From assembly GCA_947311845.1 (NCBI GenBank), contig CAMZMU010000059.1:36462063-36526062 (forward strand): a stretch of DNA of 64,000 nucleotides. The letters run 5' to 3'. Shown here piece by piece: positions 1 to 10,969 of this stretch. The first letter of the stretch is position 1; each line of letters opens with the position of its first letter. The notes under the pieces are model-generated. The model was not told the origin of the DNA, ran no database searches, and saw nothing but the letters and a program-made list of their open reading frames with translations. Source of the DNA: Poa pratensis. Lineage: Eukaryota > Streptophyta > Magnoliopsida > Poales > Poaceae. Made by a program: the position numbers and the translations under genes.

Positions 1-1301
1 ACCCGGGTATATAGCCTCCTTTTTTGCTTGCGTGTACGGTCGCCAGATTACCGCTCCCGAACTCAGAATGTCGAACTGCTCGTTGAATGGCTCGTAGCAG
101 TTCCTCATCTGTGAATGAGCAAAGCGTCTCTGCACGACACAAAATTTATTGCAAGTCGGCAAAAATATAACAATTGTGATAAATACGTAGATTAGACATA
201 CCTGACGACGTGTCCAGATAAAACCAAAAGTAGGCATGTCTATGTGATCAGCATCAAAAAACGCATCCACTGGGAAAGCCTCGTGTGCACGCACGTCTGG
301 TCGTCCAATTGGGAACCTCTCCCATGACCAAAGCTGCAACAACAAGGGACATCCAAGTATGGATGCTGTATCCGACAGTAGATGGCACCCGTTGCACATA
401 GCTCGGTAAGTAGCCGCTAATACAGCTGATCCCCAACTCCTCTGTGTAATGTGTTCTGGCGCAGTAGCACTCGCGATCTCGAAAGCAATAGGGATGTACC
501 TCTTGCTAATAGTGGTGACATGGTTCTCCGTGAACATCACCTTCCCCATAAGCCACAAGATATATGCTTCAAGGCTCCTAGTGATTTGTGTAGCATTCAG
601 CGGAATGCCAGCAGGAAACCTCTGTATCTGTACATTTCAAAATAAATTATGTCAGTGAAATGAAACGATGCATGCGAAACATTGCATTCTGTATATAAAT
701 TGATGCATGTAAATAAAACAGTGCGTACCTGAAAATCCAGTAACCATCCAAGCTTAGGTCCGTGATTCTCTGACCTAAACACTCCAGCATTAGGGTTTAT
801 ACCCTGAAAGCGAAGTGACATCTCGTGCTCCCAATTTTCTGGGGCCTGCAACGGCCCTATGGGCTGACCCGCCAACGGCAGCCCAAGCAAGAAAGATACA
901 TCCTCGAGAGTAGGAGCCATCTCACCCCATCGAAAGTGAAACGTGTGGGTCTCGGGCCTCCATCTGTCCACTAAGCATGTGAGAAGACAGTTGTCTATCA
1001 CCATGCATGAAGACTCCGCAGTGGCCTCTACTAGACGCGCGAAAGGTAAAAGCCCAGCCCACTTCAACCTGCAAACAAATATAAATTCGTAATCATATAT
1101 ATGTAGCGAACAAGAAAATTAATGCAGATAATATATGACACGTAAAAATCAATTAGGCATGTACCTCTCCTCCCAAGCAGGGTGTATCTGCCAATATTCC
1201 CTCGGTCCTCGAGTTATTAGAGGCTCGAGGCTACGCTCCTGTAATATCTTTGCGCGATGGTTCTCATCCACATCCGGACTGATCAAATATACTTGTTCCA
1301 T
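1..1301 (-). CDS. Plant mobile domain (PMD, MAIN/MAIL1-like) protein, 3' end outside window
   Basis: Four exons can be read on the minus strand: 1301-1165, 1068-729, 627-202 and 129-<1. All introns are GT-AG and the phases are consistent (137+340 nt gives a whole number of codons; exon 3 is exactly 142 codons). The start is the ATG at 1301 (MEQVYLISPDVDENHRAKIL). The spliced protein has the hallmarks of PF10536: PREYWQIHPAWEER, LKWAGLLPFARL, HTFHFRWGEMAPTLEDVSFL, LGLPLAGQPIGPL, then TRSLEAYILWLMGKVMF, CNGCHLLSDTASILGCPLLL, LWSWERFPIGRP and MRNCYEPFNEQFD. The family is known both as host silencing/meristem factors (MAIN, MAIL1) and as a domain carried by MULE and other transposons; in grasses it is often annotated as 'PP7 long form homolog', although no phosphatase domain is seen here. 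No stop or frameshift is visible in the four exons, so it looks intact as far as it goes. Whether it is a host gene or transposon cargo cannot be decided from this edge. Confidence 0.85.
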
Positions 1302-1633
1302 ATCTTCGCGCAGCTAAATTAAAAGTCTAAATTACAGACTACTTACAGATGAAATCAAACTCTAAATTTAAAACACTGATCCACACTTATGACAGATAAA
1401 AACATACTCTAATTTAAAAACATTGATCCACACTAATTGAAGGATGCGCACTAATGTGACACCAATTTACTGTTATAACCGGCAACATCTATGTACTTTA
1501 TATTAGTAGCGCAATAAATACCTAGCAATATCAATATCACACTACCACCTTAACACTAATGCGTACATAATTAACAGTAAATACTAATTAGTCAAAAAAA
1601 TGCATACCCTTGAAGCGTGCCGATTCAATGGAC
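1302..1633. other. Upstream region of the PMD gene
   Basis: AT-rich stretch lying 5' of the minus-strand PMD gene. It should hold the promoter, but I see no convincing TATA box or other signal. No coding evidence. Confidence 0.4.
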
Positions 1634-1741
1634 AACCACCGTCACCACCGCCGCTGCACCACCACCACGCTGCACCACCACCACCACACTCCACCACCAC
1701 GCTGCACCACCACCACCACCCTCCACCACCACCACCTCCAC
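1634..1741. repeat. CAC/CCA trinucleotide repeat tract
   Basis: Imperfect (CAC)n/(CCA)n microsatellite of about 110 bp, with GCTGCAC interruptions that recur and give a higher-order unit. The open frames across it (His/Pro-rich on plus, Gly/Trp-rich on minus) are by-products of the repeat and not genes. Confidence 0.85.
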
Positions 1742-1800
1742 CTAAACTACACCATTGCTCTAACCAAACAACACGAAATTGCACAAAATCCATTCAGCAC

Positions 1801-1990
1801 CCTGTCGGCCAGGCTTTGGCCGATAAGGGGCCTGTCGGCCAGGCTTGGGCCGACGGGAGGCCACGTCACGCCGAAAGGCCTGTCGGCCGCAGGCGTGGCC
1901 CGCCATGCAAAGCACTTGGGTGGAGTTAAGCCGACGAGGGCTTTTCGGCCCAACTCTGGCCGACGAGGTCCTGTCGGCCCAAATCTAGCC
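1801..1990. repeat. GGCC-rich degenerate repeat with recurring CTGTCGGCC
   Basis: GC-rich block in an otherwise AT-rich region. CTGTCGGCC occurs four times (about 1802, 1832, 1880 and 1971), alternating with inverted-looking GGCCGA/TTGGCCGA words, so the strand can fold extensively. Function unknown. Its position upstream of the PMD gene could make it promoter or transposon-terminal sequence. Confidence 0.5.
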
Positions 1991-1999
1991 GAGGCCGTA

Positions 2000-2640
2000 T
2001 TATTCCTGTAATTTCGTAGTTTTCCGTTATATTTTTCAATTTTAATTAAATAAATGTATTATTAAAAAAAATTGGCGCATTATTAGATGAAAATAAAGTA
2101 ATGAAAAAGGTACCCAGCTAATACACAGGCCTATCCGTACACATGTCATAATGCACAAACTACAAAAATAGTAAGTCGCCTTAAGGTGCCTTGTCATTTC
2201 TGGTGAAAGAACATGCCGGACAAAGCACTAAAGTAGTTGCAGAGGCGAGAGGGCACAACAACCAGTGTGCTAATTAACTTTGAAGTACTATCCGTAGTGG
2301 AGTATATCTATACTCCTATATAGTGGACCAATTTGAATGTTTGAGTCGAATCATCATAATGCAACTTCTACCATTGTTTGGACACCATCTGGCGGCCTAG
2401 GACACTGAGATTCGGAGCTACAGCAGCGCCTAGCGCCCACCTTTCTCTACGTCATTCCGGAAACATCCATAAGTTTGCTCCAGCCGGCCCTCCACGCTCC
2501 CTACGCCAGCGATGCCTTCTGCTCACTCCGCGAGAAACTTACGGCCCATGTGCCACCGCGGGCTGGGCCTATGCTCTCAATATCGATTGTTTGACGAGGG
2601 GCAACGCAAAAACAAGAGCCTGGAAAAGAAACGCTGCAGT
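2000..2640. other. Intergenic, no gene recognised
   Basis: AT-rich spacer grading into moderately GC-rich sequence after about 2370. The short open frames at 2378-2706 have no recognisable similarity. The 5' boundary of the adjoining LINE lies somewhere near the end of this interval and could not be fixed, because no target-site duplication was found. Confidence 0.4.
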
Positions 2641-2857
2641 AGGTACCTGGCTCCTAGGGCTAGGGTTTTGAGGCGATCTCACCGGCGACGCTACCGCCGG
2701 CTGTGATTTCTCTCACGATCTTGACACCGCCTCCTTCCCTCTGCACTGATCTGCTCGGGCTGACCAAGGGGACGGCTAGCCCGTCTTCCCGGCCTTGGTA
2801 GGTTTCGTGTTTGATTGGGGACGGTATTGATCGAGATCGGCTAAGAGCCGAGCAGCA

Positions 2858-4126
2858 ATGGCAGACTCGGATCTGAAGCAATCGGGGGACAAGGGGAAGA
2901 GTCCTAAGATTGACCTGCAAGAGTTGATGAAGAACCTTGATCTGAAGGATAGTGAGATTGATGATGTCCATATTGGTTCGGAAGAGGTGGAGTCCATGAA
3001 GCAGAACATGAGATGGATGGCGGTGGCGAAGGTCCACACCATGAAGCCCTTCAGCGACATCTCTTTCCATGATAAGATGATGAATGCGTGGGGTTTAACC
3101 AGGGGCTTCTCCTTCAGACCGGTGGATGTGAATCTGTTTGTTATACAGATGTTCTGTCTCGGGGACTGGCTCCGCGTTACAGAGGAAGGTCCCTGGCTTT
3201 TTCGGCAGCAAGGAGTGCTTATAGAGCCTTTTGATGGGGTTGTGCAGCCTGAGTCTGTCACAATTGATAGCTTGGCAGTGTGGATTCAGATCCACAAGAT
3301 TCCACCAGTGTTTCGCAACAAAGCTGTGGTAGAGGACCTGGCAAAGCGTGTGGGCAAGGTGATGAGTGTGGACATGGCTGCTAGGTCGTTCACAGGTGCT
3401 AATTTCGTCAGGGTGAGAGTGAAACTGAAAGTGGCTGCCCCTCTGACTAGGGTGGTTGGACTGTCACCGGGAGGGCAACCAAGGTTGATTTTTCAGGTGA
3501 AGTATGAGAAAGTTCCACGTTTCTGTGAAGTGTGTGGTGAGATGGGCCACGTGACTATGGAATGCGGTGATGGAGTACATGAAGCTGGTGCCAAGCAGTA
3601 CGGTGACTGGATGGTAGCGCCTGTAGAGGACTGGTATGTTAAACCTCCGGTGGGGCGTGGTTCTCAAGGCCATGCAGGGAGTCGTGGTGGACGTCGTGGT
3701 GCCCGTGGTGGACGAGGGGGAGGTCCACAAGCTGGTAGAGGAGGCCGTGGGAGCACTACTGAAACTGGTTCAGCCTCAAACCAGAACGGGAAGACATCTT
3801 TGAACAAGGAATACAGGCCAGTGGAGCCAAATGAGTTGGCACTGCGGAAACGCTCGTCAGCTGAAGCTGGACTGGTGAGTCCCCAAAAGAATGCTACGGT
3901 CCTTGAGAAGGAGTCAGTATCTGATGCCTCCAAGAAGTTATTCCTGACTATGGGAGAGGATGGATCGTCTTCCTCTGATCTGGGGGAGAGTGTCCCTCCA
4001 CTACCTCCTACTTACGTGAAATCTAGAGAGACGAAGAAAACCAAGACGTCACAGGCTTCTAAAGTGACTGCAAATGAGCTGAGCAATGAAGCGGCCTCCC
4101 AGCGGGAGGGCCGCAAGAAGCAATGA
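2858..4126 (+). CDS. LINE ORF1 protein (DUF4283 + zinc knuckle, RGG-rich tail)
   Basis: Intact 422-codon frame. It is the nucleic-acid chaperone/RNA-binding protein of plant L1 elements, expected to coat the LINE RNA. Residues about 40-190 match the DUF4283 region (PWLFRQQGVLIEPFDG, DSLAVWIQIHKIPPVFRNK, VGKVMSVDM). A CCHC knuckle CEVCGEMGHVTMEC lies near residue 225. An Arg-Gly-rich segment (SRGGRRGARGGRGGG) follows, then a low-complexity polar tail. The stop TGA at 4124-4126 overlaps the ORF2 start ATG (4123-4125), forming ATGA, which suggests translation of ORF2 by termination-reinitiation. The start ATG at 2858 is the first in the frame and precedes an acidic N-terminus (MADSDLKQSGDKGK). 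Confidence 0.88.
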   Translation: MADSDLKQSGDKGKSPKIDLQELMKNLDLKDSEIDDVHIGSEEVESMKQNMRWMAVAKVHTMKPFSDISFHDKMMNAWGLTRGFSFRPVDVNLFVIQMFCLGDWLRVTEEGPWLFRQQGVLIEPFDGVVQPESVTIDSLAVWIQIHKIPPVFRNKAVVEDLAKRVGKVMSVDMAARSFTGANFVRVRVKLKVAAPLTRVVGLSPGGQPRLIFQVKYEKVPRFCEVCGEMGHVTMECGDGVHEAGAKQYGDWMVAPVEDWYVKPPVGRGSQGHAGSRGGRRGARGGRGGGPQAGRGGRGSTTETGSASNQNGKTSLNKEYRPVEPNELALRKRSSAEAGLVSPQKNATVLEKESVSDASKKLFLTMGEDGSSSSDLGESVPPLPPTYVKSRETKKTKTSQASKVTANELSNEAASQREGRKKQ

Positions 4127-7100
4127 GTGTCTTGTTCCTTAACTGTCGAGGAGCTGGCAATGCCTCGACGATTAAAGAGCTTCGCGATTTGGCGAAGGAC
4201 TTTGCCCCTTCTATCTTATGTATTGTCGAGACACAAATTAGTAAGGAGAGGGTAGAAGGTTTAGCTAAAACTCTGGGTTTTGATCAAGCCTTTGCAGTTG
4301 GTAGCTCAGGCCGCAGTGGTGGTCTAGGTATATTTTGGAATAATTCAATAAAGATTGATATTTTACCGTACTCACAGTATCACATTGATGTCGTTGTTTT
4401 TCCTGATGGTGAACCATGGCGTCTCACGTGTGTGTATGGGGAAGCTCAAGTCGCAGAGAGGTTCAAGACTTGGGACACTCTCAAATCTATCAAGTCGTCA
4501 TCTCCGTTGCCATGGTTGTGCATTGGAGATTTCAACGAGGTACTCCATAGGGAGGAACATATGGGTGTCAATGAGCGCAGCCAGCAGCAAATTGATGCTT
4601 TTCGTGAAACTGTTGATGTGTGTGGACTCGCTGATTTGGGTTACACTGGATTGGATTGGACGTTTGAAAAGAAGGTAGCAGGAGGCTCTTTTTGTAGAGT
4701 GCGACTGGATCGGGCTCTCGCCACGCCGTCATGGAGCAACTTGTATCCGATGGCGAACCTTACTCACTTGACTGCAGTAACTTCGGACCATGATCCGATC
4801 TTGCTTCGACTCGAGGAGGAGACTGTACCACAGGTAGTGGGTAAATTATTTCGGTATGAAACAATGTGGGAGACACATGAGGAATTTAATGAGATGATTG
4901 AGGGGGAATGGCAGGGTGTGATCACTTCGTCGCCAGGGGACCTTCATAATAAGCTCTCGTGTCTATCCTCCTCTCTTCAGAAGTGGGGACGGGACACTTT
5001 TGGGAATGTGAGAAAAGAGATAAAGCAACTGAAGTCGGAATTAGCAGTTCTGCGCAATGTTGAGGGGAGAGTTGGCCCATCTCAAGCAGAAACAAAAATT
5101 TCGGACTGACTTGTTGAGCTGTACCACCGAGAGGAAACAATGTGGAGGCAGCATTCACGTATCCAGTGGCTCTCGGCTGGAGACAAAAATACCCACTTTT
5201 TTCACCAAAGGGCAAGCCGGAGGAGGAAAAAGAATCGCATATCAAAACTGAAGCGATCTGATGGTAGTATTACCGAGAACATGACAGAGATGAGTATGCT
5301 AGCTCGGGAGTTTTATAGCAACCTTTACTCTACCGAAGGTACGGAAAATATGCAGGAGGTGCTGCAAGCTATACCTACCTCGGTGACAAGTGATATGAAT
5401 GGGAGGTTGACGGCGCCGTTCAAGGAAAAAGAGATAAAAGATGCATTATTCCAGATGTTCCCAACCAAAGCGCCTGGCCCAGATGGATATCCTGCCCATT
5501 TCTTTCAGAGGCACTGGAATTTGTGTGGGGAGGAAGTGACTGCGGCTGTGCTCAAAATTTTGAGAGGGGAAGACAGTCCAGAGATAATCAACAAGACTTT
5601 CCTGGTGCTTATTCCGAAAGTGGCTAGTCCTACAGAATTGGGACAGTTTCGGCCAATAAGCCTTTGTAATGTGGTGTATAAAATTGCCTCCAAAGTGCTG
5701 GCTAACAGGCTGAAAGTAATTCTTCCTGAGATTATTTCGGAGGAACAATCTGCTTTTGTTCCCGGGAGGCTGATAACTGACAACATTATAACAGAATATG
5801 AATGTCTTCATTTCATGAAGCGCAATGGAGCGAAGAAACATCGACATTGTGCGCTAAAGCTGGATATGAAGAAGGCTTATGATCGTGTCGAATGGAGTTA
5901 CCTTGAGGCGGTGATGCGAAAGATGGGGTTTGCCCCCTCGTGGATCACACTAGTTATGAAAATGGTGACATCAGTGTCCTTTTCGGTGCTTTTTAATGGT
6001 GCACCGACTGAGGAATTTAGGCCATCTCGTGGCCTTCGCCAAGGGGATCCAATCTCCCCGTACTTGTTTCTATTGGCAGCAGAGGGCCTCTCAGGCCTCT
6101 TAAAAATGAGTCGACAGTCATCGCATTTAGAAGGTTTGAAGGTGACGCCCACGGCCCCAACCATGAATCATCTTCTCTTCGCTGATGACAGCCTGTTGTT
6201 CGTGAAAGCAAGTAGGGAAGGGGCGGAGGAAACTCAGGCACTGCTTGATTTGTATTGCCGAGCATCCGGTCAGAGGGTAAACCTTGAGAAATCATCGGTT
6301 TTCTTCAGCAAGGGATGCCCGGACGAGAGACGACATGAAGTAAAACAGATACTTCAATTTCCTAATGAAACTCTGAACGAGAGGTACCTAGGGCTGCCCT
6401 CTGATGTAGGCAAGTCCAAGAATGGTACTTTCAAATATATTAAAGATCGAATCTGGAAGCAAGTGCAGGGGTGGATCGAACTTCTTCTATCAGCTGCAGG
6501 CAAGGAGGTGCTCATAAAGTGTGTGGCACAGGCTATCCCCACTTATTCCATGTCATGCTTCAAGCTACCGAGAGGATTGTGTTTGAAGATCAATGCTTTG
6601 CTGCGAGGTTTTTGGTGGGGCAGCAAGGATGGTGAAAGAAAAACTTGCTGGGTTTCGTGGGAAAAGATGTGTTCTCCAAAATCTTCTGGAGGACTTGGAT
6701 TCAGAGATATAGAGCTATTCAATCTGGCTTTACTAGCACGGCAGGCTTGGAGAATATTGACTAAACCGAATTCCCTGAGTGCTAGGGTCTTGAAGGTGGT
6801 GTATTTTCCGGCTTCTGATTTTTTGGACGCGCAGCTTGGAAACAATCCTTCACAGGTCTGGCGTGCAATAGTGGAGGGGAAAGATGTGCTTGGTTAGGGC
6901 CTCATTCGCAGAATAGGCACTGGCGAGAACACGGATGCTTGGAACCAGAATTGGATTCCGCGTGATTTTATGCTTCGGCCGGTGGCAAGTAAGAAAAATA
7001 ATCCACCGACTCGAGTTCGTGATTTTATGGACACAACTGGAGCTTGTTGGAATATTCAGAGATTGGAGGAATGGTTTATGCCGATGGATGTGGACTGCAT

Positions 7101-8238
7101 CAAGGAGATTCCAATCTGCACACGACGCCAGAGTGACTTCTGGGCATGGAATTACGAACGAACATGGCTCTTCTCTTTATGTTCTGCATACAGGATGTTG
7201 GTGCATACCAAAAAGAGACGGGAGGACTGGTTAGATGGGCGTCCAAGCTCGTCTGATTCTGTTCAAGAAGGGAAACAGTGGTTGAATCTCTGGAAAACTC
7301 CTGTCCCTTCGAAATTACGTGTGTTCTTGTGGCGGTTGGGTCATCAGTCGCTCCCGACGGGTGATGTACGACATCACAGACACATGGCAGAAAACAAGTC
7401 GTGCTCAATTTGCGGCCAGGAGGATTCATGGCGCCATTCTCTTCTTGACTGCACAGTCTCGAGGTGTGTTTGGTCCCTGGCTGATGAGGAGGTGACACAA
7501 CTAGTGAGTGCAGTCCAAGAACCTGAAGCTAGGCACTGGCTCTCGGAAGTCCAAGCAGCCCTGCCTACGAAAGATTGGATAATGGTTGTGGTCACGCTCT
7601 GGGCAATCTGGTATGCCCGGAGGCGCATTATACATGATGGAGAACAGCAAAGTCCATTGTCTACGCATCTATTCATCCAGAGGTTCATTCTGGACCTTGA
7701 TCTGGCTGCTGAAAAGGAGGTTAAAACTCCAACTCGACCTGGCAGCAAGGCAAACCACCCTAGATGGATAAAACCTCCTACGGGTGTAGCCAAGATCAAT
7801 GTAGATGCGGCTCTCAAGAAGGATGGATCGGCGGGAGCAGTCGGTGCAGTCTGTCGATCTTTTTCTGGAGAATTTCAAGGTGCTTCGGCAGTGACGTTCG
7901 AAGGATCTTCCAACCCTGCTACCCTTGAGGCTCTTGCATGCAGGGAGGCTCTGTCCCTAGCGCTTGATTTGGGAATGAGAAAGATTTGCGTTGCAAGTGA
8001 TTGTCTAGAGGTGATAAATAATATGGGCAGACAATACCTAGGCCCATACAGTGCAATTCTAGAAGAGATTAAAAAGACATCTGCACAGTTTGAGAGTGTG
8101 TCTTTCACAAATGAAAACCGGTGTTCGAATATGGAGGCTCACGGTCTTGCGAGGTCTTCTACCTCTCTAGCTCCTGGACGTCAGTTCTGGTTTGCACCAC
8201 CTGATGGACTTTGTATCCCGTATGTAATTTCTGATTAA
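4123..8238 (+). pseudogene. LINE ORF2 polyprotein (endonuclease, RT, zf-RVT, RNase H) with two stops
   Basis: One continuous reading frame interrupted only by TGA at 5107-5109 and TAG at 6895-6897; similarity continues straight through both. The N-terminal AP-type endonuclease (from 4123) has LFLNCRGAGN, LCIVETQ, WLCIGDFNEV and the catalytic TSDHDPILL motif near residue 220. The reverse transcriptase spans about 5440-6300, with KAPGPDG, FRPISLCNVVYKI, LKLDMKKAYDRVEW, GLRQGDPISPYLF and the catalytic FADD. The zinc-binding zf-RVT (CSICGQEDSWRHSLLDC) lies near 7400, and an RNase H domain near 7790-8170 (KINVDAALK, EALACREAL, VASDC, EAHGLAR). It performs target-primed reverse transcription at the nicked chromosomal site. 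The two nonsense codons separate endonuclease from RT and RT from RNase H, so this copy should be non-autonomous. Confidence 0.88.
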
Positions 8239-8268
8239 TAAAGTTAGGCTATTCTCAAAAAAAAAAAA

Positions 8269-9408
8269 TCACAGGTAGTCCCAAACGAGTCCAGTTGAAC
8301 AAAAAAAAACGAGTCGTCATATGCATGTGCGTGTTCAGCCGCGTGTGGCGAGCAGCTCGCTTGCACCGCATTCCACGGGCAGTGAATACATAGGTGACAT
8401 CTGACATAACTGACATGATGGGAATAGAAATCTAATGAAGTTGAGAGCTTTCGCGGGTAGCCACAAAAATTGCAGAAATATGATGTGCAAAGTTGAACTA
8501 GTAGTATATTCCAAGCGAATGTGAATGGAATCAATTTACATTTATGCACGACAAGTTTTCAACACTTGATGCTCTGTAATTACTGTTTTTAATGTGCAAA
8601 GCACGTATAACTGAGTAGTAGATATGCATGTGTGCTTGCCTCCAATTCTTGTTCTAAGTTTCAATAGCTGAATCTTTGTTTTTGTAAATTGTTTCATATA
8701 GCCCTTTATGTACTTCAAAAAACCATGAAACAATTCATATCATAATATATACACTCGTAAACATAAAATAATGTCATTGTGTGCTGTAAAAAATAGTTTG
8801 TAAACCTAAAGACATAGTACATATAAATATATGTTTTGTTCACTCTTTCTATAGTATACAAAATTACAAGTGGCATTTTGCACTAATTTGTGCATGCCTG
8901 AATGTTATATGCTATATAATATGGGTACATTCATGATTTTTTTCCTTTTCTCCTACACCTCCACAATGCATGCTCCAATACGGGGTGTCGGTGCAATTGC
9001 AAAAGAATCTACATGCATTTGTACGCGCGAGTGGGAGCGCAAATGAGTCGAGATTGAATAACCTTAGCACGTCTCGTGTAGAAAAAAATTGTTCTCGTTT
9101 CTACCCAAGCTACAAGATGAGCCGCTCCAAACGTGGTTCATACGCAACTTTTAATCTCAAGCCACTTTCAAGCAGGTAGATAAAAGAACATTTCATGATC
9201 CAGTTGTTACACGAAGCATAATTTTTCCTCCACTATTCATATGTTTGATTGCATGTATAATTAAAAAAAGTACAGGGCATCAGGGCTAGTGAATTATTGT
9301 ATTATAAAAGGACAACACTAAAAATATCATTATTTGTATTATTACGAATATCTCGTGCAGGGATCGTTAAATTTCTCGAATGCATGAAAATGCATATGAC
9401 CGGACACC
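8269..9408. other. Intergenic AT-rich DNA
   Basis: No coding, RNA or transposon signal recognised. The short open frames are random. Confidence 0.4.
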
Positions 9409-9410
9409 TA

Positions 9411-9500
9411 CTCCCTGTGATCCTTATAAATTGTCGCCGAATCACATGTATCTAGTACTAAAACATGTCTAGATACATGCGATTCAGCGACAATTAATAC
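9411..9500. mobile_element. Degenerate Stowaway-like MITE
   Basis: A left end starting CTCCCTGTGATCC after a TA, and an imperfect inverted repeat. TAAATTGTCGCCGAATC is mirrored by GATTCAGCGACAATTAAT about 35 bp later, with CATGTATCTAG/CTAGATACATG arms inside. The right terminal sequence is eroded. Confidence 0.6.
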
Positions 9501-10774
9501 GCATGCAGCCCTGCACCCAATATACTACAAAAAATGTCGAGCTCAATTATTGAAGTAATTGGTGCATAACTTAAACACATGAAATATCAAATGTCCCAAA
9601 AAAATACATTTTATATCCAGTTGAGAACTCAACAAACAAAGTATGAACTAGGAGAGGATTTTGTGCAACTAGTTGCTTGTGCTACCCATATTCTCCCTCC
9701 GTTATATTTCAGGGTATAACACTCTCTTTATCTTTTCTTTCATGGGGGATGCCAAGGTCACTTGGGCAGAGAAAGCATCTCAGCCCCTCCTCGTCAAGAA
9801 GTCGTGGGGGGTCCTGACATTACTAGAGGAAGTGATCAGAACATTTCTTTGGTGTGCTATGCTATCTCCCTTTTTCTATGCATCCACAAATTAAAGATTT
9901 TATATGGGATGACAAGGACACTACACATAATGCACCTTTGCCATTCCTCGTACAAATCCTTGGGGGCTCGTGGGCTTGTCGCGTCCGTGATATGGGCATT
10001 AGTTCCACATGCCCACGGGTCTAAGCAATATGGGCCGGACCGCAATGTCCAGCAGCATTTCCTCTGCGCTCTAGAAGAAAGTCCGTACCCTAAAAAAAAA
10101 GAATGTCCCTGTCCAGGGCTGACCACCAATTAAGACCCAGCGGATTTCGGCAGAGCGAACGGAACTACTCGCGAATTTGTGGCGATCGTTCAGCTTTGGC
10201 GGCCGGGAAAGTTACACGCGAAACCTCCAGAACCAGAAGGCACCGAGTCATATGCGACCGAAAGGCGAAAGCAACAACTCGATCTCCTTAAACTTCCTCG
10301 CATCTGTGCCATCGGGTTACCGTCGAGACTGTTCATAGGTGATAGGTCAACGTTCTCTTCTCCCCCTCCCTCCCAAGTTCCTCAGTTTGGTTAGTCAATC
10401 AATCATTATCCTCAGATTCTCAGGTCGCTGGTTAACCAATGAATAGATTAGTTGAGAAGCGCGTAGTGACGGATATGAAGCTCTATCCATCGACCCAACC
10501 GAAAACGCGCGCGTAGAGTTTTTATATTGGGTCATTCGATCGGGTTGAGATGGGTGGTTAGCAACTTAGCATCAGAACAGGAGTGCACTGGGAATCCTTT
10601 TGGCAGGACCTTGCTGTATAGTCTATGGAATGTTAGCTTGGAAAGGATGGTTACGTGTCCGCCGCGCGCGCTAATAGGATATGCTGGATATAGAGAACTT
10701 TAACGTCGTTTGACTGGTTGGCAGAGATGTGGACGTGTGCCCGACTGTATCCATGCTAAAATCTAATAACTCTG
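9501..10774. other. Intergenic DNA with an isolated Stowaway-type end
   Basis: CTCCCTCCGTTATATTTCAGGG near 9694 resembles a lone Stowaway terminus without a partner. The rest has no recognised gene. Base composition rises in GC between 9980 and 10380 without a coding pattern I can support. Confidence 0.4.
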
Positions 10775-10918
10775 TTTCAAAATATAAAATGTCTTGCTTT
10801 ATTTCTGATTCAGATGTAACTAGATGTCATTTTAGCGTGTAGATTCACTCATTTCAGTTTGTCTGTTATCCATATTAAAATATTAAAAACATCTTATAAT
10901 TTGTAGCAGATGGAGTAA
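10772..10918. mobile_element. Degenerate Stowaway (Thalos-like) MITE
   Basis: The left arm CTGTTTCAAAATATAAAATGT is mirrored by an eroded right arm (ACATCTTATAATTTGTAGCAGATGGAG). The internal word GTGTAGATTCACTCATTT is typical of Triticeae Stowaway families. Both terminal repeats carry several substitutions, so the copy is old. Confidence 0.6.
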
Positions 10919-10969
10919 TATTTAGATGACTTGTTTTTACATACTCCTTTCCAAGCAACCTTGCATATA

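Larger units (their letters stand above)
2640..8268 (+). mobile_element. L1-type LINE (RIL) retrotransposon, near full length
   Basis: Non-LTR retrotransposon with the plant L1 order: 5'UTR, ORF1 with DUF4283 and a CCHC knuckle, ORF2 with AP endonuclease, reverse transcriptase, zf-RVT and RNase H, then an AATAAA that overlaps the ORF2 stop (8237-8242) and an A12 tail (8257-8268). The 3' end is exact; the 5' end is approximate. No clear target-site duplication could be matched between the sequence after the A-tail and candidate 5' flanks, so the left edge may be up to a few hundred bases off. ORF2 carries two nonsense codons but no frameshift was noticed, so the insertion looks fairly young and probably immobile without trans help. 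Confidence 0.85.

Noticed and set aside
1584..2011. Open frames of 69-133 codons on both strands
   Set aside because: They translate the CAC microsatellite (His/Pro or Gly/Trp runs) and the CTGTCGGCC repeat; no domain and no independent support.
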